From Cyanothece sp. UBA12306 (GTDB lineage Bacteria; Cyanobacteriota; Cyanobacteriia; Cyanobacteriales; Microcystaceae): a stretch of DNA of 7,717 nucleotides. How positions within the stretch are numbered: position 1 is the stretch's first letter; each line of letters starts with the position of its first letter. The notes under the pieces are model-generated. The model ran no database searches and was not told the origin of the DNA. It worked only from the letters and a program-made list of their open reading frames with translations. The stretch is taken from NCBI GenBank assembly GCA_003448685.1, contig DLXW01000001.1, forward strand, positions 2,884-10,600. The letters are read 5' to 3'. The translations under genes and the position numbers were made by a program. Shown here in pieces: positions 1 to 6,000 of the stretch.

Positions 1-2
1 TA

Positions 3-1274
3 GACCCAATTTTTTTGATAACCAGTAATACCGAAGAGAAAGAAGAAGAGCCAAAAAATCCTGGCGATTCTATTCCCTTTGGTGGGGATCTTGATGATCC
101 ATCCAATCTCCTCCCAGAAATCCAGGAAAGACGGATTCAACGGGAATCTGTCTTCCCAGTTTCTCCTTTGAAGCCCCTTCATGACTTTACAGATGCGGTT
201 AAAAGTGACATCTATGAGGCAATCCGCCTCAAGTTGGGGTTTGTCTTTAACCACCTGTTTCAAGTTCTCAATCGGTCTTTGCCGGAAACGGACGCATGGG
301 GTACAGTTACGGCCATCGATTTCGTTGGCAGTTGGGAACTGGTTGATTGGCAACAGCCCACCCAAGGAGAGTTATTTTTTCACGTTCAAGGTCGTTGGGA
401 TTATGGGACAACTGGACCAGGTTCTTTAGGTCCTGATAGCTTGCTAAGCATCTCTACCGCTAATATTTTTGATGAGTACGATCCCACTTTCGTGCTGAGA
501 AACCTTTACTGGGAACAAGGAAGTGAAGAAGCGGGTTGGGCTTTTCGGATTGGTAAAATTACCCCAGACGCAATCTTAAACAGTTCTCAGCATCTCAATG
601 CAACAACTACTTTTGTGACCACAGCTGGGACAGGTTCCTTCACCAACGCTCACGCCGACTCTGGAGTGGGTTTAGCTGGGGTCTGGTATGCCAGCGATCG
701 CTTTAAGATCTTGGGTCTAATTTCGGATGCTAATGGCGATCGCTTTAACTTTGGAGAGATCGAGCAAGGAGATTTCTACAAAGCTATTGAATTTAGCTTC
801 AAACCTTTCCCGAAAACTGCTAAGTCAGGGTTCTGGAAGCTCAATATTTGGAACAATGATGGAACCAAAGATAACGAACCCATCAATGGCAGCACTGGCA
901 TAGGGGGCTGGGGCTTTTTTGTTAAATTAGAGCAAGAATTAAGTGATGATGGGAATTTGATTGGAATTGTGAGGTATGGACGAAGTTTTAATGGTTCAGC
1001 TTTATGGCGTTATCTAGCAGGGGTAAATTTACTGTTCTACAATCCTTTCGGTCCAGATGGACTTCAGAACGATCTCATTGGCGTTGCTTTCAATTGGGCA
1101 GAACCCTTTAACCCAGGTTCCCGAGGTGAATCTAATGTAGAGGTATTTTACCGATTTCCCTTATTTCCAGAGGTGGACGTTACTTTCAACTATCAGTCAG
1201 TAATCAACCCCGCTTTTGACCCCACTAATGGTCATGCTTCGGCTTTCAGCTTCCGAATTCGTTCAGTTTTTTGA
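3..1274 (+). CDS. OprB-family carbohydrate-selective outer-membrane porin, 5' end outside the window
   Basis: Outer-membrane beta-barrel protein of the OprB (carbohydrate porin) family, expected to let sugars or other small solutes cross the outer membrane. The visible part shows alternating aromatic/polar beta strands, a stretch around residues 110-185 (from the TTG at 15) typical of the family, including 'FRIGKITPD', and a C-terminal Phe (RSVF), the usual signal for barrel insertion by the BAM complex. The frame is open to the left edge (DPIFL before the TTG at 15). No signal peptide is visible, and the TTG has no ribosome binding site, so the true start and leader very likely lie upstream. 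No SLH domain, common in other cyanobacterial porins, is seen. The N-terminal part is acidic and rich in E, K, P and D. DUF29 follows 40 bases downstream on the same strand. The family call is from recognition; the substrate is unknown. Confidence 0.82.
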   Translation, partial: DPIFLITSNTEEKEEEPKNPGDSIPFGGDLDDPSNLLPEIQERRIQRESVFPVSPLKPLHDFTDAVKSDIYEAIRLKLGFVFNHLFQVLNRSLPETDAWGTVTAIDFVGSWELVDWQQPTQGELFFHVQGRWDYGTTGPGSLGPDSLLSISTANIFDEYDPTFVLRNLYWEQGSEEAGWAFRIGKITPDAILNSSQHLNATTTFVTTAGTGSFTNAHADSGVGLAGVWYASDRFKILGLISDANGDRFNFGEIEQGDFYKAIEFSFKPFPKTAKSGFWKLNIWNNDGTKDNEPINGSTGIGGWGFFVKLEQELSDDGNLIGIVRYGRSFNGSALWRYLAGVNLLFYNPFGPDGLQNDLIGVAFNWAEPFNPGSRGESNVEVFYRFPLFPEVDVTFNYQSVINPAFDPTNGHASAFSFRIRSVF

Positions 1275-1302
1275 TTTTACAGTAGAGTTAACTAATTCTA
1301 TA

Positions 1303-1306
1303 GGAG
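1303..1306 (+). promoter_or_regulatory. Shine-Dalgarno site deciding the DUF29 start
   Basis: GGAG lies 8 bases before the ATG at 1315. It is the only clear Shine-Dalgarno sequence found in front of a gene in this window, and it argues against the longer in-frame start at 1216. Confidence 0.7.
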
Positions 1307-1314
1307 TTTACCCT

Positions 1315-1755
1315 ATGAGTCAGATACTATCGGAATTAACTTACGAAAAAGATTACTATCAATGGACAATAGAACAGGCTCAAGCTTTACGAGAGCTTGT
1401 CAATAACCATCAGGAGTTAAAGCATTTAGGAACATTGGATTGGGACAACATTATTGAGGAAATCGAAGCCTTGGGACGTAGTGAATATAGTGCCGTAGTC
1501 AGCTTATTAATGAGACAAATTGAACATCGTTTAAAGATTGACTACGTTCGGATACCTGAATGCCGCAACAAGTGGAAGTCTGAGGTGATCGCTTTTAAGA
1601 AAAATCTCAAGCGCAAGTTAGCTCCAAGTATGAAGCCTAAGCTCGATAAACAGTTCTCAGAAATCTATCAAGATGCCGTGGAAATTGTCGAGGCTGAATA
1701 TGAAATCGGCTTACCTAAGCAATGTCCTTACAGCTTAAAGGAACTACTGCCTTGA
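1315..1755 (+). CDS. DUF29 family protein
   Basis: A 146-residue soluble protein of the DUF29 family, which is expanded in cyanobacteria and has no established function. Family hallmarks seen are an N-terminal 'YEKDYYQW' (residues 10-17), 'LDWDNIIEEIEALG' (41-54), a 'QIEHRLKIDY' helix in place of the usual HLLK segment, 'APSMK', and the terminal 'CPYSLKELL'. The reading frame extends upstream to 1216, but the ATG at 1315 is preferred: it has a good GGAG at 1303-1306 with 8 bases spacing, the family begins here, and the longer version would overlap the porin. It is mostly helical and charged, with no signal peptide or membrane segment. It converges with the dipeptide epimerase, whose stop is only 17 bases away. 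It may be cotranscribed with the porin, but nothing suggests a shared job. Confidence 0.85.
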   Translation: MSQILSELTYEKDYYQWTIEQAQALRELVNNHQELKHLGTLDWDNIIEEIEALGRSEYSAVVSLLMRQIEHRLKIDYVRIPECRNKWKSEVIAFKKNLKRKLAPSMKPKLDKQFSEIYQDAVEIVEAEYEIGLPKQCPYSLKELLP

Positions 1756-1761
1756 ACCCAT

Positions 1762-1811
1762 AAGGTAGCTACTATTCCACCTTTTTTTTATTAAGAAGCC
1801 TTCTTAATTTT
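1762..1811 (+). terminator. Probable terminator region at the DUF29/epimerase convergent junction
   Basis: Two consecutive elements are seen. AAGGT (1762-1766) can pair with ACCTT (1779-1783) and runs into eight T (1782-1789). It is followed by a perfect inverted repeat TTAAGAAG-C-CTTCTTAA (1791-1807) and then TTTT. Both would act on the rightward DUF29 transcript. The first stem is short (5 bp), so strength is uncertain. The second hairpin lies inside the last codons of the opposing epimerase gene. No comparable T-run is seen for the leftward epimerase transcript. Confidence 0.45.
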
Positions 1812-2842
1812 ACTCCTAATCCTGGTAAGTTATTAGGTAATAATCTTCCTGCTTCTAAAGTAGCTCCCTCAAAGGGATCATCAATTAAGTTTAAATGACT
1901 ATCTAAATCCAAATAATCAGCATAAGGTGCAAGATGGGATAAAGCAGTATTAGCTAAACTACTATCAGAATAGCAACCATACATAATTTGCAATTTACAA
2001 GCTTTAGCAAGGGCAATCATCGACATAACTTCTTTTAATCCCCCTGCTTTCATTAGTTTAATATTAATACCATGAATACAGGGATAAAGTTTGAGAATAT
2101 CTTGACTATTAAAACAGCTTTCATCTATAAAAATAGGAAGAGGCGATCGCTGATAAAATTGTGGTAAATTTCCTTCGTCTCCCACTGCAAAAGGTTGTTC
2201 AATATATTTAACATTTTGAGTTGCTAACCAATCACTCATAGAGATAGCATCTTTTAAATTCCATCCCCCATTAGCATCAACTGTTAAAGGTAGATGGGGA
2301 CTTTCTTCACGAATAGCTAAAATCATACTTTTATCTGCTTCTATTCCCTCAGGACTACCTAACTTAATTTTCAATAGTTTAACATCCACGAAATTTAGCC
2401 AATTTCTCACTCTTTCTCTAGCTTTTTCTGGGGAACTAATGCCAATAGTTACCGTAGTAGGAACGATGCGATCGCGGTTTAATCCCCAAATTTTCCAAAG
2501 GGGTAAATTAACCTTTTTTCCTAACCAGTCGTGTAAAGCAAGATCAATGGCAGTTCGTAGAGATGAGGTTACTTTATTCTTTTTCAAAACTGTTTCTATT
2601 TCTTGACTTTGTAGGGGTTCAAATATTTCTATGAGTGGAATAATACTTTGTAATTCTTGTTGTAATTGATCATTATTTTTGCCTCCTCCACTAACCACAG
2701 AAAAAGGAGTAGCTTCTCCCCATCCTTCTATTCCTTCAGACTCAATTCGTAACCAAATATTAGTATTTTCACTATAAGTTCCCCGACTAATAGTTAAAGG
2801 AAAGCGTTTATTAACGGTGAAAGATTCAAAAGTTAAGTGCAT
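1772..2842 (-). CDS. Dipeptide epimerase (L-Ala-D/L-Glu epimerase type, enolase superfamily)
   Basis: A 356-residue enolase-superfamily enzyme of the muconate-lactonizing/dipeptide-epimerase subgroup. It inverts the alpha carbon of the C-terminal residue of a dipeptide; relatives convert L-Ala-D-Glu to L-Ala-L-Glu during murein peptide recycling in the cytoplasm. All catalytic positions can be placed: the KxK pair K158/K160 (general base), Mg2+ ligands D189, E215 and D240, the opposite base K262 in 'NIKLMKAGG', and the C-terminal DxD (D312, D314) that holds the dipeptide amino group. 'ISRGTYSE' near residue 20 places an Arg where AEE enzymes bind the acidic side chain, so Ala-Glu is the favoured substrate, though this is inferred. 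Length is normal and the frame intact. No Shine-Dalgarno is visible, because a FUR-type operator occupies the 15 bases directly before the ATG. DUF2996 lies 137 bases upstream on the same strand. Confidence 0.88.
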   Translation of the reverse strand: MHLTFESFTVNKRFPLTISRGTYSENTNIWLRIESEGIEGWGEATPFSVVSGGGKNNDQLQQELQSIIPLIEIFEPLQSQEIETVLKKNKVTSSLRTAIDLALHDWLGKKVNLPLWKIWGLNRDRIVPTTVTIGISSPEKARERVRNWLNFVDVKLLKIKLGSPEGIEADKSMILAIREESPHLPLTVDANGGWNLKDAISMSDWLATQNVKYIEQPFAVGDEGNLPQFYQRSPLPIFIDESCFNSQDILKLYPCIHGINIKLMKAGGLKEVMSMIALAKACKLQIMYGCYSDSSLANTALSHLAPYADYLDLDSHLNLIDDPFEGATLEAGRLLPNNLPGLGVKLRRLLNKKKVE

Positions 2843-2857
2843 TGTTAATCATTATCA
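2843..2857 (-). promoter_or_regulatory. Zur/Fur-type 7-1-7 operator abutting the epimerase start codon
   Basis: Read on the minus strand the site is TGATAATGATTAACA. It matches 13 of the 14 defined positions of the FUR-superfamily consensus TGATAATnATTATCA. It directly touches the ATG at 2842. A -10-like TATTAT (2858-2863) lies immediately upstream, so a bound repressor would cover the probable transcription start and ribosome access. Zur is suggested by the similar pair in front of znuA in this window; Fur cannot be excluded from sequence alone. Confidence 0.55.
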
Positions 2858-2905
2858 ATAATATCTGACAATTAAATTGGTGTGTTTCTTGTTCTTTTTT
2901 TCTTT

Positions 2906-2934
2906 GCTAAAACGCATTTTAAATGCGTTTTAGC
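2906..2934. repeat. 29-base palindrome (14-bp arms) between DUF2996 and the epimerase
   Basis: GCTAAAACGCATTT and AAATGCGTTTTAGC flank a single central T, giving a perfect inverted repeat. The T-rich stretch is on the plus strand before the hairpin (2894-2905), so for the leftward transcript the hairpin is followed by A residues, not U residues. It therefore does not fit a canonical intrinsic terminator in either direction. It could be a dispersed hairpin repeat, an mRNA-processing stem or a dimeric protein site. Confidence 0.7.
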
Positions 2935-2979
2935 TGACCGAACATCGCCAAAATAATTCAGGAATAATTGCCAGTTTAA

Positions 2980-3402
2980 CTAATTACGAGTTAGCCATTT
3001 TTGACCATTTAGGCGTTGTAAAGTATACAATACCATCAAACCAAGATTAACTTTTCTTTCATCAATCATAAAAGATTCCATTGTACTCGGAGGACGACCA
3101 TCAGTGGCATAAGAAAAAGCCTTTTGTCCACTAATACTTTCAGCCAAAAAATACAAATTGAACTGACGTTTTCCCTGATCCCAAGTACCAATTACTTGCC
3201 AATATTCCTCATTACTATCAGTACCAGGAATGGGAAGTTTTTCCTTCGCAAAGGAAATCTTAATATCAGAAAGTCCCTCTTTACTCAATCTCTCTTGTAA
3301 AGTTGGAGCAAAATGCTGTTCCATAAATTCAGTGAAAGGTTTATCTTCCACAGCTGGTGGTTTTTCCTTTTTAGCGGGTTTAGATGTTGTTTCTTCTACC
3401 AT
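2980..3402 (-). CDS. DUF2996 family protein (cyanobacterial conserved hypothetical)
   Basis: A 140-residue soluble protein recognised as the DUF2996 type, found in cyanobacteria and without a known function. It opens with a Lys/Pro/Glu-rich, probably disordered head (residues 1-22, 'KPAKKEKPPAVEDKPF'). A compact domain follows, with 'FMEQHFAPTLQERL', a strand pair around 'WQVIGTWDQGKRQFNLYF' (residues 68-85), 'KAFSYATDGRPPSTMESFMIDERKV', and a conserved tail 'LQRLNGQKWLTRN'. There is no signal peptide, membrane segment or obvious catalytic motif. It lies 96 bases downstream of the SucD-like gene on the same strand; that gap holds a HIP1 site (3419-3426) and no visible terminator, so read-through from the sucCD-like pair is possible. 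The family assignment is from memory of the conserved blocks. Confidence 0.75.
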   Translation of the reverse strand: MVEETTSKPAKKEKPPAVEDKPFTEFMEQHFAPTLQERLSKEGLSDIKISFAKEKLPIPGTDSNEEYWQVIGTWDQGKRQFNLYFLAESISGQKAFSYATDGRPPSTMESFMIDERKVNLGLMVLYTLQRLNGQKWLTRN

Positions 3403-3498
3403 AATATTTGTCGCAACTGCGATCGCATTAAGAACTCAATTACTTTAATTTTAGTATTTTTAACCCAACAGTTTGAGAGATTTTATTTTTTTCATATT

Positions 3499-4437
3499 TC
3501 ATTGATCGTCTTCTGGCTTTTTTCTTCTTCCTCTTGTTTGTTGGGTATTACCAGGTATAGACGATTTAACCAACTTAGGAATGTCTCCTAAACGCTGGGC
3601 TAATTTTGCTTTAGCTTTTTTAAGCGCAGTAATGGTGGTTGATTGTTTAACAGTCTGAGAAATAGAGGAATTAAGTTGGGTAGCCACAATGGTTTTGGCA
3701 TCCCTAAAACTCTGTTCTACAGGAGCATACAGTCCGGTTATATAAGCAATAACTGGCTTTTCAATTGCTGAACTAATATATTCAGCGGCTGCTAACTCGG
3801 CGCTATTATTAGCTTGTCCGAGGAGAACGATCACCTCGATGGTATCATCTTCTTCCATGGTCTGTAACCACTGCTCAAAATTAGAGCCAATCACCCCATT
3901 AGTCCCCAAACTCACTGCTAAAGACTGTCCTAATTTGTTTTCGGTTAATTTCCTAGCCACTTCATCTAGGAGGCGATCGCCACGACCAATAATTCCTACC
4001 TTTCCTGGACAATAAAACTTAGGTTCACAGATCCCTAACCAGAATTTGTTGGGTATGATTAACCCTTGACTGCCTGGCCCTAAAATAAAAGCATTGCTTA
4101 TTTCAGCTTGGCGCAGGATGCGTAACATATCTAGAGGAGGAACTCCAGAAGAAACAATCACTAATTGTTTAATCCCAGCAGCCATTGCTTCTAAAGCAGC
4201 ATCTAAAACTAAATAGGGTGGGTTAAAAATTAAACTGATGTTGATTGAGCCGACTTCTTTGATAGCTTGTTCTACTAAGTTAAAAACAGGTACTCCTTCA
4301 ATCTGAGAGTCTTCCCCATTGAGACTAATCCCTGCCACAATGTTAGTCCCGAAGTCTTTCATCCGTTTTCCGTACTCAGTTCCCAGGGGAGTTGTAATTC
4401 CTTGGATCAGAATTTTACTGTCAGTTTGCCATTTCAT
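3499..4437 (-). CDS. sucD: Succinyl-CoA synthetase alpha-like protein with altered catalytic residues
   Basis: A 312-residue homologue of SucD, the CoA-binding alpha subunit of succinyl-CoA synthetase. The N-terminal CoA-binding Rossmann domain is recognisable ('ILIQGITTPLGT', residues 9-20; 'GVPVFNLVEQAI'), as is the ligase domain ('CPGKVGIIGRG', 143-153; 'GVIGSNFEQWL', 181-191; 'KPVIAYITGLYAP', 227-239). Key residues differ from the active enzyme. The phosphohistidine motif GHAGAI is replaced by 'RDAKTI', putting D246 at the His position. The catalytic GEIGG is 'GQANN' (Q208 for Glu). GPNCPG is 'GPGSQG', and SRSGTLTYE is 'GRGDRLLDE'. The protein carries an extra basic, polar tail (about residues 271-312). 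It follows the SucC-like gene by 12 bases, the classical sucC-sucD order. Homology is clear, but normal phosphohistidine chemistry looks impossible; the symbol marks ancestry, not proven activity. Confidence 0.82.
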   Translation of the reverse strand: MKWQTDSKILIQGITTPLGTEYGKRMKDFGTNIVAGISLNGEDSQIEGVPVFNLVEQAIKEVGSINISLIFNPPYLVLDAALEAMAAGIKQLVIVSSGVPPLDMLRILRQAEISNAFILGPGSQGLIIPNKFWLGICEPKFYCPGKVGIIGRGDRLLDEVARKLTENKLGQSLAVSLGTNGVIGSNFEQWLQTMEEDDTIEVIVLLGQANNSAELAAAEYISSAIEKPVIAYITGLYAPVEQSFRDAKTIVATQLNSSISQTVKQSTTITALKKAKAKLAQRLGDIPKLVKSSIPGNTQQTRGRRKKPEDDQ

Positions 4438-4449
4438 AGAATTTAGTTA

Positions 4450-5811
4450 TTACTTAAGACTCGCTAGGGATAAGGTTTGGGTGATCGTCGTTTCTAAATC
4501 TTGATCCCAGTGAATATTCAAACTCGAAAGACTATCTTTGATAGAATCTAATTCCCCACCCACTAAACGAACTACTAAGGGTAAAGGTTCTGAAATTAGG
4601 AGGGAGGGATTTTGCCCTTGACGATTGCGTTGGCGTTCGACTGTGTTTGCTCCTGTGGGTCTTGGTAAGCGATCGCCATTGTCTTCGATTAAATAGGGTT
4701 GACAATAATCAGCGATCGCCTGGGCAATGGTCTCAGAAGTTTCGGCGCTCCCTAAAATATTAACGAGAATGACCCTTAATTGCTTTAATTTCATAGCCTG
4801 ATTTAATACTGCTTCGAATTGTTCTACCAGGGATTTTTCGGGATTTTTTTCTTCAATGACAAAAGCACAATTAGGTTTTCCTTTTTGCTGTACGAGCAGA
4901 TCCCAAGTTGTTACCGTCAACCCCCAACTATTACTAATAATTCCGATTACCCCTTCTGCTGGGGAACTTTGGAGGTTAGGAACTACTAGAGATTGGTTTT
5001 CTGGTTCTTCTGATGCTGAGACTTGATAAATATCCTGTGTTTGAGGAATTATCCTTTGAGCAGAAGGGTAGGTTTTTTTGTCAAGATCTCCCAATATTTT
5101 TGGCTTATCTAAACCTTTTACCGTACTTAAATTAACAGGAGAATTAGCTACCGGAGGATTAAGTAAAGTCAGAATATCATTATGACGGGAGACGGAGGCA
5201 TCATTGACCGCAATTTTTCCATCTAAGGCCATCACTTCTCCCGTAGGACTAACCGCTAGGGGATTAATTTCTATCCAATCTAAATCTTTTTCACAGAAAA
5301 GTTGGTACATTTTTTCAATAATCCCACTCACCACATGGATCAGTTTCCCTTCGAGTCCCATTTTGATAGCCAAACGACGGGCATAAAAAGAGGAAAAATC
5401 CCGATCTATTACTACTTTTTCAATATGATTAAGAAGGGCTTCTATTTCAATACCCCCTTTAGCCGAACCCAGTAAAACTGGACGTTGTATTTGATAATCT
5501 AAAAGAACACAGAGAAAAAATTCAGATTGGGCATTATACCGAGCTTCAGCTAAAATAACTTCGGGATATTCCCCCAAAATTGGTAGACTAAAAATTGCTT
5601 GGGCAGCCGCGATCGCATCTATGGTATTTTCTACAAAGCGAATACCACCGGCCTTGCCACGACCTCCAGAACGCACTTGGGACTTTAGCACCACGGGATA
5701 GGGAATGTGGAGGCGTTTTAGTTCGCTGAGATTGGCTATGGGTTGGGAGGGCAAAATGGGTATGCCCACTCGATGAAACAGTTCTTTAGCTTGATACTCG
5801 AGTAAATCCAT
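4450..5811 (-). CDS. sucC: Succinyl-CoA synthetase beta-like ATP-grasp protein with a diverged ligase half
   Basis: A 453-residue homologue of SucC, the nucleotide- and Mg-binding beta subunit of succinyl-CoA synthetase (usually close to 390-400 residues). The ATP-grasp half is well kept: 'MDLLEYQAKELF' at the start, 'SGGRGKAGG' (48-56), 'LAIKMGLEGKL' (147-157), 'EINPL' (181-185; N183 a Mg ligand) and 'ALDGK' (195-199; D197 a Mg ligand). After residue 210 it departs: a low-complexity polar insert spans about 218-287, the NGAGLAM motif reads 'NSWGLTV', the GGI(V)RCD loop is 'GSAETSE' (354-360), and a second charged insert occupies about 376-402. Conserved 'ILVNILG' and 'PLVVRLVGG' show that the C-terminal flavodoxin-like domain is still present. 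It is first of a two-gene unit with the SucD-like gene. No Shine-Dalgarno is evident. ATP binding is likely; the ligase reaction is doubtful. Confidence 0.83.
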   Translation of the reverse strand: MDLLEYQAKELFHRVGIPILPSQPIANLSELKRLHIPYPVVLKSQVRSGGRGKAGGIRFVENTIDAIAAAQAIFSLPILGEYPEVILAEARYNAQSEFFLCVLLDYQIQRPVLLGSAKGGIEIEALLNHIEKVVIDRDFSSFYARRLAIKMGLEGKLIHVVSGIIEKMYQLFCEKDLDWIEINPLAVSPTGEVMALDGKIAVNDASVSRHNDILTLLNPPVANSPVNLSTVKGLDKPKILGDLDKKTYPSAQRIIPQTQDIYQVSASEEPENQSLVVPNLQSSPAEGVIGIISNSWGLTVTTWDLLVQQKGKPNCAFVIEEKNPEKSLVEQFEAVLNQAMKLKQLRVILVNILGSAETSETIAQAIADYCQPYLIEDNGDRLPRPTGANTVERQRNRQGQNPSLLISEPLPLVVRLVGGELDSIKDSLSSLNIHWDQDLETTITQTLSLASLK

Positions 5812-5877
5812 GACACTATTATCTCAGAATTGGGCGGTCAAGGCTATATCTTATCGTAATAATTGAAAAACTCCCAA

Positions 5878-5927
5878 ACACAAAAAAAATTCCGAAGCCC
5901 TAGAGCTTGCAGTCTAACTTTTTGTGT
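5878..5927 (-). terminator. Composite hairpin terminator after the oxidoreductase gene
   Basis: Outer arms ACACAAAAA (5878-5886) and TTTTTGTGT (5919-5927) are perfect inverted repeats. Inside lies a near-palindrome AAGCCCTAGAGCTT (5895-5908). On the minus strand the inner hairpin is followed, after a few bases, by eight T (5882-5889) that can also pair with the upstream A-tract, as in many intrinsic terminators. It would end leftward transcription from the oxidoreductase before the SucC-like gene. The inner stem is short, so efficiency is uncertain. Confidence 0.5.
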
Positions 5928-5955
5928 CTTACTGCTCGATCATTTTACTATTAAA

Positions 5956-5990
5956 CTTGGACTAGTTCAATAGTACAAGAATAGTTCAAG
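5956..5990. repeat. Three TAGTWCAA octamers in the oxidoreductase 3' flank
   Basis: TAGTTCAA occurs at 5963-5970 and 5982-5989, with TAGTACAA between them at 5971-5978. The outer bases 5956-5964 and 5982-5990 also form an imperfect 9-bp inverted repeat. The block sits 11 bases beyond the stop codon of the oxidoreductase gene, inside the 189-base gap 5812-6000. Apart from this block and the hairpin terminator that gap shows no gene. Confidence 0.4.
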
Positions 5991-6000
5991 GAAGAAAAAA

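Noticed and set aside
15..17. TTG as the porin start
   Set aside because: It has no ribosome binding site and would give an outer-membrane protein with no signal peptide; the frame is open to the window edge, so the start is probably outside.
1216..1314. Longer DUF29 protein starting at 1216
   Set aside because: It would overlap the porin by 59 bases, and the added residues do not belong to the family; the ATG at 1315 has a good Shine-Dalgarno.
2906..2934. Palindrome as an intrinsic terminator of DUF2996
   Set aside because: On the minus strand it is followed by A-rich sequence instead of a U-tract.
3230..3591. Plus-strand open frames of 72 and 92 codons over DUF2996 and the SucD-like 3' end
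   Set aside because: They lie antisense to well-supported genes, are low-complexity in composition (runs of Phe/Ser) and have no ribosome binding site.
5204..5386. Plus-strand 60-codon frame inside the SucC-like gene
   Set aside because: It is a shadow of the coding strand with no recognisable domain or start signal.
5811..5826. A fourth Zur/Fur box in front of the SucC-like gene
   Set aside because: Only one half-site (GATAAT on the minus strand) fits; the other half departs from the consensus at several positions, so it does not reach the level of the other three.
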